Numbered from the stretch's first letter, positions 1-5,433 are shown. The stretch: DNA of 5,873 nt from JAKACA01 sp050010115 (GCA_050010115.1 JBEKLQ010000153.1:1-5873); one strand, 5' to 3'. Notes: generated from the sequence alone by a model not told the origin. Made by a program: numbers and translations.

Positions 1-287
1 CCATACAAGCCCGTGCTACCGCTCACCGTGGCGTTCATGGTGATCGCCAACCCGCTACCGGACGACTCGCAGGTGAAGCCTCCGGTGATCGTGCCGGGGT
101 GGGCGACGAACGGCACCTTGGGCGACATTCCGGGGACCAGGGTGAGGGTGGCGGAGAGCGTTCCGAAGACCGTGGTACCGGCGGGCAGTGACTTGGTGGC
201 GGAATACTAGCCGGCGGTGGGTGTGGCCAGGAGGATAACTCCCACGCCTAACCCAGCCATCGCAATCTTCCTACGTAGTGACATCAT
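1..287 (-). pseudogene. Exported protein gene with in-frame amber stop after the signal peptide; partial
   Basis: From ATG 287 (or ATG 284, which is 7 nt from a GGAAG ribosome site and better spaced), the minus strand encodes a short basic N-terminus (MSLRRK), a hydrophobic core (AGLGVGVILLA) and a TPTAG end, a typical Sec signal peptide. The next codon, 207-209, is TAG. The same frame then stays open to the window edge for about 68 codons, rich in Thr, Ser and Gly with one Cys, and with almost every third codon position G or C, so it looks like real coding sequence. No start codon lies close behind the TAG that could restart the mature protein. I infer one exported protein of unknown function, broken by a point mutation (CAG or TAC to TAG would suffice), a sequencing error or, less likely, read-through. 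The rest of the gene is outside the window. Confidence 0.6.
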
Positions 288-306
288 AATTCTTCCGTTA
301 CCCCCT

Positions 307-336
307 CTTATCTGGTCTATTGGCCAAGCCGATCAA
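307..336 (-). promoter_or_regulatory. Candidate promoter for the amber-interrupted exported gene
   Basis: Read on the minus strand, TTGATC (331-336) and GATAAG (307-312) are separated by 18 nt. Each matches 4 of 6 positions of the sigma-70-type consensus. The -10 lies about 20 nt before the ATG at 287, and the pair sits downstream of the putative terminator at 346-387, as expected if this gene has its own promoter. The evidence is positional and weak. Confidence 0.3.
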
Positions 337-345
337 ACGGACTGC

Positions 346-387
346 ACACACCTCCGGCACGCCATTTTGGCCTGGCCGGAGGTGTGT
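346..387 (-). terminator. Strong hairpin between two exported-protein genes, likely terminator
   Basis: A perfect 13-bp inverted repeat (346-358 with 375-387) has GC-rich arms (ACACACCTCCGGC) and a 16-nt loop that can itself pair (GCCA/TGGC). It lies 37 bp past the stop codon of the exported-protein gene at 425-1252 and before the next minus-strand gene. No clean T-run follows on either strand. I read it as an actinobacterial-type intrinsic terminator without a U-tract. A protein-binding dyad is the alternative. Confidence 0.6.
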
Positions 388-424
388 TGCGTATTCGTTG
401 CCCCCTTTTAAGGCAAGGGCGAGG

Positions 425-1252
425 TCACCCGTGGTGTGCTATCACCTGGGAGGCCGTGGCAAAGTCGAAGCCGCCGTAGAGGATCGCCTCGTTGAGACCC
501 TTCGCTGACGGCAAGGCGTTGTTGCTGTCGATGGCGGCGTCCCAGTAGCCGTCAGGGCCGCATCCGGTGGCCCCAGGCACGGAGAACACGTTGTCGACCA
601 CTTCGGTGCCAGTCGTGTAGATCATGGGCCCGCGACTTGCCACGATGCCGAGCGTCCCCTTCAGTGCCCCGGACTTGCCCGTGGTCAGGTTCAGTACCAC
701 GGGGTCGCCCACCGTGCCCACGTAGCAGTTCGGGCCGAGCAACGGGTTGATCAGGTGGAACGAGAGCGGCAGATGGGTGCGGGACACCAAGTGGGAGTTG
801 GCACCGAAGTTCATCGGACCGGCCTGTGCTGACACCACATACACCGCGGATTGGGCCGGCGGCACCACGCCCGAGGGGTTGCCGAGCATGGCCATGACGG
901 GCTTGGCCAGCAGCTGCCTAGGGGCAGAGTATGACTGTCCGTTGAGCGCGTTGGCCCAACCGGCCGGGTACGTCAGGTAGTTTATGCCACCCTGTATAGT
1001 TCCAGGGCCCTTGAAGGTCGTGTCGAGCCCTCCGATGTCGATCGTGCCCTCAGAGGCGATGCCGAAAATGCAATCCTCGACCGGCCCCTCACCGTGGGAG
1101 AGCGTGCCGTTCACCGGGCACTGCTTGAACACGGACCATGCCGGCGGCGGAGCGCCCTGATAGGCACTAGCCGGCGTCGCCATGCCGACAAGCGACATCC
1201 CTGCGACCATAGCCAGCAAAACGCCAACACGACATGCTGAATGGAATCTCAC
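425..1252 (-). CDS. Exported protein of unknown function, four cysteines
   Basis: This 275-residue protein starts at GTG 1252, set by a perfect AGGAGG at 1260-1265 with a 7-nt spacer; the frame stays open upstream but without such a site. Residues 1-30 form a Sec signal peptide: basic start, hydrophobic stretch LLAMVAGMSLVGMA, and likely cleavage after ASA. The mature part begins with a Pro-rich segment and has Cys at 45, 61, 176 and 231, enough for two disulfides outside the cell. Recognisable segments are WSVFKQCPVN near 39-48, INPLLGPNCYVG near 168-179, LNLTTG near 187-192 and VPGATGCG near 225-232. From memory these recur in a family of secreted actinobacterial proteins without assigned function, many as paralogues; I could not verify this. 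I see no catalytic motif, lipobox or membrane anchor. The gene lies in the same direction as the broken exported gene downstream, with a hairpin between them. Confidence 0.85.
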   Translation of the reverse strand: MRFHSACRVGVLLAMVAGMSLVGMATPASAYQGAPPPAWSVFKQCPVNGTLSHGEGPVEDCIFGIASEGTIDIGGLDTTFKGPGTIQGGINYLTYPAGWANALNGQSYSAPRQLLAKPVMAMLGNPSGVVPPAQSAVYVVSAQAGPMNFGANSHLVSRTHLPLSFHLINPLLGPNCYVGTVGDPVVLNLTTGKSGALKGTLGIVASRGPMIYTTGTEVVDNVFSVPGATGCGPDGYWDAAIDSNNALPSAKGLNEAILYGGFDFATASQVIAHHG

Positions 1253-1259
1253 TTCGCTA

Positions 1260-1265
1260 CCTCCT
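1260..1265 (-). promoter_or_regulatory. Ribosome binding site fixing GTG 1252
   Basis: The minus strand reads AGGAGG, seven nucleotides before GTG at 1252. It decides the start: a longer reading from ATG 1333 would put 27 non-hydrophobic residues in front of the signal peptide. Confidence 0.8.
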
Positions 1266-1529
1266 ATTGTGTGCACGGGCGGACCAACAGTCGAGCCACA
1301 TGCGTGTGGCCCCAGAAATCCTTGAGCAGGCATCCCGCTTGTTATGCCCAGGGCCTGGTGACCTCAAAGCGCGTAGCCTTAAGGCTGCTTCTCCCCCTAT
1401 CGGAACCAACTCAACTCACGGAGTGAGTGCTCCAACCCCCAGTAACCCGTGAGGTCAGGCGGCAAGCTACCGTCAAGTAACTACTTGTAGCACCAACGTA
1501 CGTGGCTGTCAAGAGGCGTACTTGGATAG
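1266..1529. other. Non-coding stretch with several short dyads
   Basis: I see no convincing gene here; short frames lack ribosome sites and family features. The stretch contains the upstream region of the exported gene that starts at 1252. Short perfect dyads are present: GCCACA/TGTGGC (1295-1310), the palindrome AGCCTTAAGGCT (1375-1386), ACTCAC-GGA-GTGAGT (1414-1428) and CAAGTA-AC-TACTTG (1474-1487), the last framed by GCTAC/GTAGC (1466-1470, 1487-1491). The dyad at 1295-1310 is 30 bp before the ribosome site and could be an operator. The lost left end of the neighbouring IS66 element may also lie here, but I cannot place it. Confidence 0.5.
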
Positions 1530-1622
1530 CGGGGTCCACCACCGGAGCAGGAGTCGCGCGTATCGTGGGGAATTCCGGCTGACGACACTTCCGCGGGCGC
1601 AGATGCCAGCTCCTACAAGGAG

Positions 1623-2857
1623 TTGGTCAGCGAGCTCGCCCATCTGCGAGAGCGGCTCGAGGCCAACACCGCCGAGCTCGCCAAGCTGAACGAGCGTCTC
1701 GGCCAGCGCGACGCCCGCATCGCCGAGCTGGAACGGCTCCTGTCGGAGTCCCGCCGCTCGGGCAAGCGTCAGGCAGCCCCGTTCTCCAAGGGAGACCCGA
1801 AGGAGGAGCCGGCAAAGCCTGGACGGCGCAGCGGGGACACCCACGGTCGCCACGGCCACCGCATGGCTCCGGCCGGCGTTCCGGAGCGGGAGATCGATGT
1901 GCCGCTGCCGCCGTGCTGCCCGGACTGCGGCGGTGATCTCGAGCTGGAGCGGACCGCCAGCCAGTTCCAGGTCGACCTTCCCCCGATGCGCCCGGTCACC
2001 ACCAGGTTCAACCTCGGCATCGGCCGCTGCAACCGTTGTGGCAAGCGGGTGCAGGCACGGCACGCGGAGCAGACCTCCGACGCCCTCGGTGCCGCCGCCT
2101 CCCAGGTGGGCCGATCTCGTGCCGGTGCAGGACTCGATCACTCAAGCGGTGAACGGCTCGGAGATGATCGTGCCCGACGAGACGGGCTGGCGAGTCGGCG
2201 GCGAAGGTGCCTGGCTCTGGGTCGCCTCGTGCAGGCGGGCCACCGCCTACTGGGTCGCCGACGGCCGGGGGTTCGAGGAGGCCTGCGAGGTGATCTCGCC
2301 GGAGTTCTCCGGCGTCATGGTGCGTGACGGCTGGGTTGTCTACCGGCGATTCGAAAAGGCGACACACCAAAGTTGCCTTGCTCATCTCACCAGGCGCTGT
2401 GATGAGCTGATCATGGACCTGCCTGCCGTCGAGAGGAGGACACCCCGCAAAGTAAGGGACATCCTCACCGAAGCGCTCGACGCACGCGACCTCGACGACG
2501 ACGATCGTGCGGCAGTCGTCGCCGATCTGGCCGAGCGGGTCGAGATGCTCGCCGATGACGCTCATCCGCACAACGAGAACCGCAAACTCGTGGCGCACCT
2601 GTACAACGAGCGGGCAGCGCTGTTCAGCTTCCTCACCCACCCCGGCGTCGACGCCACCAACTGGCGAGCAGAGTACCTCCGGCCGACCAAGCTGCACCGG
2701 AAGATCTCTGGGTGCTTCCGCAGCCAGGTCGGTGCCGAGCGCTTCGCTCACCTACGCAGCTACCTGTCCACCACCCGCAAGAACGGCGTGCTCGCCCATC
2801 GACGCACTGACCCGTCTGTTCGAAGGCAACCCGTGGATGCCGCCGCGGCCGGCCTGA
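1623..2857 (+). pseudogene. Decayed IS66-family transposase (tnpC)
   Basis: The remains of an IS66 TnpC are spread over three frames. The first part (to about 2112) has a Leu/Glu/Arg coiled coil (ELAHLRERLE onward), the basic linker with PFSKGDPK, and a zinc-binding CPDC...CNRCGK unit, ending at SDALGAAASQVG. The frame then changes. The second part (about 2113-2790) begins shortly before DETGWR and holds the DDE triad: Asp 2176-2178 (DETGWR), Asp 2326-2328 (VRDGWVVYRRF) and Glu 2671-2673 (RAEYLRP). A further frame change near 2790 leads to the usual C-terminus, SPIDALTRLFEGNPWMPP, ending at TGA 2855-2857. About 60 residues between the zinc finger and DETGWR, normally helical, are missing, so this is a deletion rather than programmed frameshifting. 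The 5' end is uncertain: the frame is open from 1530, but TTG 1623 is the only start-like codon and has no spaced ribosome site. No tnpA or tnpB is visible, as in ISBst12-type members. It should be inactive. Confidence 0.85.
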
Positions 2858-2865
2858 ACACTTAC
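2856..2865. repeat. Candidate right end of the IS66 element
   Basis: Immediately after the transposase stop the sequence is GAACACTTAC, which inverted reads GTAAGTGTTC. IS66-family ends typically begin with GTAA, so this is where the right terminal repeat should be. I found no matching left copy between 1266 and 1622 (GTAA at 1477 does not extend) and no 8-bp target duplication, so the left end seems lost or diverged. Confidence 0.35.
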
Positions 2866-2916
2866 CCTTCATCGACCTCACTACCACGGACCGAGCTGCG
2901 TGCTAGTGGATGCCCA

Positions 2917-3552
2917 TCACGGGCGTGCTGCGCGGAGTCGGTGTGTCCCGTTAGTGACGATCTGTGGGGTCGCCGGTGCGTCGGCCGAGGGAACCAAGTA
3001 ACCAGTTACTTCAACATAGGCATCCAACCCACCGGTGCCCATGTCGATCTGATATCCGCTCGGGACGACGTAGCCGGGAGTCAGGGGAATGGCTACGTTG
3101 CCTGGGTCGCCGTCGGGTGGATCTGCACTTGTAATCTGGTAGGAGTCACAGTTAAAGCCCGATGGATCTGCATCCAGTTCGACTCCGGCATTCGATACAT
3201 TGACGCCGGAAGTGAGAGATGCTGCATTCGCCTCGAAGATGTCGAACGAAACTTGCTGCACAACGAACGCCTTGCCCGCTGGGATCGCCGACCCAACGGG
3301 GTTGCAGCCGAAGGAGGGGTTTCCTGAGATGGCACTATTGTCCCCATTGCCGTCGTAATCCTGGTAAGTCTTCGGCAATGCCTCCGTTGTGAGCAGTTGC
3401 CCCGCAGCGGTGACGTTCGCCTTCTTGCCGCTCGAACCCACGATGCCGTTGTAGAGAGTGGCGGCATACGCAGCGGTCGGCACCAGCAACAGGGCGACGA
3501 CGATCCCGACGACAATGTAGCCCCCTCGGGACATGTTCTTGATCTTCGTCAC
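2917..3552 (-). CDS. Exported protein of unknown function with structured mRNA leader
   Basis: The 211-residue protein starts at GTG 3552, placed 5 nt after AAGGAG (3558-3563). Longer readings in the same frame would cover the leader hairpins. Residues 1-30 are a signal peptide or N-terminal anchor: MTKIKN, then YIVVGIVVALLLVPTAAYA with likely cleavage after AYA. The segment that follows (LYNGIVGSSGKKANVTAAGQLLTTE) resembles the start of small exported actinobacterial proteins I remember, with no known role. The mature part is acidic, Gly/Ser/Asn-rich, probably beta-structured, with two Cys (83 and 135) that could form a disulfide. Residues 65-73 (DYDGNGDNS) look like a calcium-binding DxDxNGD loop; this is an inference. 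It ends 51 bp from the putative IS66 end, facing the transposase. Its leader can hide the ribosome site, suggesting translational control. No enzyme motif seen. Confidence 0.8.
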   Translation of the reverse strand: MTKIKNMSRGGYIVVGIVVALLLVPTAAYAATLYNGIVGSSGKKANVTAAGQLLTTEALPKTYQDYDGNGDNSAISGNPSFGCNPVGSAIPAGKAFVVQQVSFDIFEANAASLTSGVNVSNAGVELDADPSGFNCDSYQITSADPPDGDPGNVAIPLTPGYVVPSGYQIDMGTGGLDAYVEVTGYLVPSADAPATPQIVTNGTHRLRAARP

Positions 3553-3553
3553 T

Positions 3554-3582
3554 GCTCCTCCTTGAACTGCCCACGGAGGAGC
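3554..3582 (-). promoter_or_regulatory. Hairpin burying the Shine-Dalgarno of the 2917-3552 gene
   Basis: In the minus-strand transcript, GCUCCUCC (3582-3575) is perfectly complementary to GGAGGAGC (3561-3554), with a 13-nt loop. The 3' arm contains most of the ribosome site AAGGAGGAGC and ends two nucleotides before the GTG start codon. Six of eight pairs are G-C, so the folded form should block initiation unless melted or displaced. The geometry suits an RNA thermometer, riboswitch expression platform or protein-controlled leader. Chance is possible, because a GGAGGAG site needs only a CUCCUCC nearby. Confidence 0.55.
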
Positions 3583-3629
3583 TAGGCACGTTGCCCACCT
3601 TCCGCCGACGGAAGTGAAAAGCCTAGCCC
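3581..3629 (-). promoter_or_regulatory. Second stem-loop of the leader, partly competing with the SD hairpin
   Basis: Upstream in the same leader, GCUAGGC (3627-3621) pairs perfectly with GCCUAGC (3587-3581), extendable by a G-U and a G-C pair. It encloses a small hairpin CUUCCG-UCGG-CGGAAG (3614-3599). The 3' arm shares at least two bases (3581-3582) with the SD-burying hairpin, so the two stems stack or compete. The heptamer GUGGGCA occurs once in each loop region (3598-3592 and 3574-3568). No known riboswitch class is recognised. Confidence 0.45.
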
Positions 3630-3636
3630 GCATCTT

Positions 3637-3843
3637 TCAATAAGCGCCTGAGATCTCGTGAGGCGGCATCCGTCCATGCGGACGCGGTAGATGGACACCT
3701 CGATGGACCAGCTCGAAACCCATCGCTTCCTTAACGCGGATCATCGGATCGTTCTCGACCGCATTCCAAGTGAGCATCCGCTTGGTGGCCGGTGAGCGCT
3801 CGGCGACGATGCGCGCGTTGGCGATCTTGAGCAGCGACCAACG
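3637..3843 (-). pseudogene. C-terminal stub of a GNAT-family N-acetyltransferase
   Basis: On the minus strand, about 45 codons read SLLKIANARIVAERSP then MLTWNAVENDPMIRVKEAMGFELV. This matches the end of GNAT acetyltransferases: the helix after the acetyl-CoA loop, then the TWNA..N.PM...N..LGF block. The Q/RxxGxG/A acetyl-CoA pyrophosphate loop and everything before it are absent. Upstream of about 3843 the frame turns into GC-rich sequence with no relation to the family. The last 20 residues also differ from the usual ending. With no start codon, ribosome site or cofactor loop, this is a dead remnant, probably left by a rearrangement in the same gene-poor strip as the IS66 relic. Its stop lies just outside the leader stems of the neighbouring exported gene. 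Confidence 0.6.
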
Positions 3844-3924
3844 CGGCAGGAAGGCGGGCCGGACTGACCGCGAGCGCGCTCCCCCATCGGCGTCGGGCGG
3901 TCCGCCCGCGGCGTCGCTCCCGTT

Positions 3925-3952
3925 GTGCCCGACGAGGCCGCCGGTCGGGCAC
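3925..3952. repeat. Perfect 9-bp inverted repeat upstream of the methyltransferase
   Basis: GTGCCCGAC (3925-3933) and GTCGGGCAC (3944-3952) form a GC-rich stem with a 10-nt loop, ending 31 bp before GTG 3984. A second short dyad, CGGGCG-GTC-CGCCCG, lies at 3894-3908. There is no T-run on either strand. It could be an orphan terminator left behind with the GNAT stub, or an operator or leader hairpin for the methyltransferase. Confidence 0.4.
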
Positions 3953-3983
3953 CGTCTGGCTCCTGCGTGGTCCAATAGCGGAC

Positions 3984-4766
3984 GTGCCGATGCCGAACGA
4001 CCTCGAGGCGCTCGCAGCGCTGCTCTCGGACGCCGGGTTCGTCGCGGCGGAAGAGGAGGCGGACGAGCTCCTCGCTCGAGCGGCCGGCGATGTCGAGTTC
4101 CTCGACTCGCTCGTCGGGCGTCGTCTCACGGGCGAGCCACTCGCCTGGATCACCGGGAGTGTCTCGTTCTGCGGTTTGGAGGTCCGCGTCGATCCCGGTG
4201 TCTTCGTTCCACGTTGGCAAAGCGAGCCGCTCGCGCGTCGCGCCGTCGAGCGCCTGCCAGCGACCGGTGCGGCGATCGATCTCTGCACCGGGGCCGGAGC
4301 GATCGCCAAGACGTTGATCGCGGACCGCCCCGGAGCGCGCGTCGTGGCGTCCGACGTCGACGAGCGTGCCGTCGCCTGCGCGACAGCGAACGGCGTGGAG
4401 GTCTACTGCGGCGATCTGTTCGCGCCACTGCCGCGCACGCTCGTAGGACGCGTCGACGTCGTCGTCGGCGTCGTGCCGTACGTCCCGACGCCCGCGCTAC
4501 CGCTGCTGCCGCGCGGCACCCTCGCGTTCGAGTCGCCGCTGTCCTACGACGGCGGCCGCGACGGCACCGATGTCCTCCGGCGCGTGCTGAACGACAGCCC
4601 CCGCTTCCTCCTCCGCGGCGGTGCGCTCCTGCTCGAGCTCGGCGGTGAGCAGGCCGACGTGCTCGACGCCGACCTCGCGCGCCTCGGCTACGTCGACGTC
4701 ACCGTTCTCGTCGACGGAGACGGTGACCTCCGCGGCATCGAGGCGACGCTTGGAGAGCAGCGCTGA
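3984..4766 (+). CDS. HemK/PrmC-like SAM-dependent methyltransferase with altered NPPY motif
   Basis: The 260-residue protein has the layout of protein-(glutamine-N5) methyltransferases: a short helical N-domain (about 5-45), the TGEPLAWITG linker (49-58, compare PLQYITG of PrmC), VPRWQSEPL (75-83, compare PRPETE), SAM motif I DLCTGAGAIA (99-108), the acidic SDVDE loop (123-127), and a Rossmann core to the end. PrmC methylates the GGQ glutamine of release factors through NPPY. Here the matching site is VVPYVPT (163-169), so the Asn that holds the amide is Val and the first Pro is Val. PYVPT recalls the PrmC-related family of unknown substrate, which as I remember it has NAPYVPT. The fold is clear; activity on glutamine is doubtful. 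GTG 3984 and ATG 3990 are both possible starts and neither has a good ribosome site, so the mRNA may be leaderless. It seems to stand alone, 169 bp before the next gene. Confidence 0.8.
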   Translation: MPMPNDLEALAALLSDAGFVAAEEEADELLARAAGDVEFLDSLVGRRLTGEPLAWITGSVSFCGLEVRVDPGVFVPRWQSEPLARRAVERLPATGAAIDLCTGAGAIAKTLIADRPGARVVASDVDERAVACATANGVEVYCGDLFAPLPRTLVGRVDVVVGVVPYVPTPALPLLPRGTLAFESPLSYDGGRDGTDVLRRVLNDSPRFLLRGGALLLELGGEQADVLDADLARLGYVDVTVLVDGDGDLRGIEATLGEQR

Positions 4767-4935
4767 CAGGCGGCCCCGGGAGGGGAGGGACCCGTCACGC
4801 CGCCCTATACCCGACTGGCCAGTTGGCAAGGCACACGGCCACGGCCGGCGGCGCGCCGACCTCCGTCTTCCCCAGTTCCCAAGACTCGCATGATTTGACA
4901 ACTCATGTATTGCTGTATTGACATATCAGTCAGTT
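4767..4935 (+). promoter_or_regulatory. Intergenic control region of the hydrogenase-like operon
   Basis: The first 110 bp are GC-rich, with palindromes ACTGGCCAGT (4814-4823) and CGGCGCGCCG (4849-4858) but no clear terminator. The rest turns AT-rich. TTGACA occurs at 4895-4900 and again at 4918-4923; TATTGA (4916-4921) follows the first by 15 nt and is a weak -10. GTATTG is repeated at 4907 and 4915, and TGAC-ATATCA-GTCA forms a small dyad at 4919-4932. No proper ribosome site precedes ATG 4936. A promoter here is likely; the exact boxes are uncertain. Confidence 0.45.
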
Positions 4936-4944
4936 ATGCGAGTC
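4883..4944. repeat. 9-bp inverted repeat flanking the promoter and covering the start codon
   Basis: GACTCGCAT (4883-4891) is the exact inverse of ATGCGAGTC (4936-4944), with 44 bp between. The right arm is the ATG start and the next two codons of the Fe-S subunit gene; both TTGACA boxes lie between the arms. It could be a pair of regulator half-sites for looping or an RNA stem. One chance 9-mer match in such a span is uncommon but not impossible. Confidence 0.4.
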
Positions 4945-5433
4945 AGTACTTTCCGCCAACAACGCCGTCGTTGGCGGAGGGAACCCACCGTCGTACCGGC
5001 TCCGGAGAAGGGCTCGCCTGCGGTACAAGCAGCCGCCGGCCGCAACCGTGGGTCCTTGCAGCTTCGCCACGTCGACGCCGGCTCCTGCAACGGGTGCGAG
5101 CTCGAGATCGCCTCGATCTTCTCCCCCGTCTACGATGCCGAGCGGTTCGGCATCCGGCTCGAAGCCTCTCCGCGCCACGCCGATGGCCTCCTCGTAACAG
5201 GGCCGGTCACCCACAACATGGCGGGTCCGCTGCGCAAGACCCTCGACGCCGTCCCGAACCCGCGGGTCGTGATCGCCGTCGGCGACTGCGCCCGTGACTG
5301 CGGCGTGTTCAAGGGGGCCTACGGCGTCGCCGGAACCGTCGCCGACGTCGTGCCGGTGGACCTCGAGATCCCGGGCTGCCCGCCTCACCCGGCCGCCATC
5401 GTCACGGCCCTGCGCGGCGTGGCCGGTACGTGA
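4936..5433 (+). CDS. Hydrogenase-4-type Fe-S small subunit (NuoB/HycG/HyfI family)
   Basis: This 165-residue protein would carry the last [4Fe-4S] cluster of a membrane-bound oxidoreductase, passing electrons between the large subunit and the membrane module. From residue 40 it reads SLQLRHVDAGSCNGCELEI, the hallmark of group 4 hydrogenase small subunits; complex I NuoB has adjacent Cys instead of CNGC. Candidate cluster ligands are Cys51, Cys54, Cys118 (VGDC) and Cys148 (IPGCPP); Cys122 is an extra Cys in GDCARDCG. TGPVTHNM (88-95) is also typical. The first 40 residues are basic and variable. ATG 4936 is the best start, though no ribosome site precedes it; TTG 4918 and TTG 5056 are the only in-frame alternatives. 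It overlaps the next gene by GTGA. Similar length and order to mycobacterial Rv0082-Rv0083 suggest the same kind of hydrogenase-like complex, whose activity is not settled. Confidence 0.85.
   Translation: MRVSTFRQQRRRWRREPTVVPAPEKGSPAVQAAAGRNRGSLQLRHVDAGSCNGCELEIASIFSPVYDAERFGIRLEASPRHADGLLVTGPVTHNMAGPLRKTLDAVPNPRVVIAVGDCARDCGVFKGAYGVAGTVADVVPVDLEIPGCPPHPAAIVTALRGVAGT
4952..4978 (+). repeat. Hairpin within the first codons of the Fe-S subunit gene
   Basis: TCCGCCAAC (4952-4960) and GTTGGCGGA (4970-4978) are perfect inverted repeats with a 9-nt loop, starting 16 nt after the A of ATG 4936. The right arm continues into GGCGGAGGG, which looks like a ribosome site but has no in-frame start codon at a workable distance. 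It may affect early translation, or mark this part as an untranslated leader. Confidence 0.4.

Noticed and set aside
1477..1480. GTAA as the left end of the IS66 element
   Set aside because: Only four bases match the inverted right end GTAAGTGTTC, and the 8 bp in front (1469-1476) do not match the 8 bp after 2865.
1897..2112. Continuous open frame from 1897 that joins the second half of the transposase to coding-like sequence upstream
   Set aside because: Before about 2113 this frame is only an out-of-frame reading of the IS66 zinc-finger region (true frame gives CPDCGG and CNRCGK), so the protein does not start there.
2112..2130. Programmed frameshifting in the transposase
   Set aside because: No slippery heptamer is visible, IS66 TnpC is not made by frameshifting, and about 60 residues are missing at the junction, which points to a deletion.
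1509..2141. Minus-strand frame of 210 codons opposite the transposase
   Set aside because: No ribosome site or recognisable motif; it is antisense to the IS66 coiled coil and zinc finger.
2879..2908. CACTA/TAGTG inverted repeat as terminator of the 2917-3552 gene
   Set aside because: Only a 5-bp stem with a 20-nt loop and no T-run; too weak.
2860..3327. Extension of the plus-strand frame beyond the transposase across the exported-protein gene
   Set aside because: After the second frameshift near 2790 the real transposase ending lies in another frame (stop 2855-2857). The rest is antisense to the well-supported 2917-3552 gene.
3770..4648. Long Arg-rich plus-strand frame over the methyltransferase start
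   Set aside because: Arg/Ala/Pro-rich shadow frame typical of high-GC DNA; the overlapping frame at 3984-4766 carries clear methyltransferase motifs.
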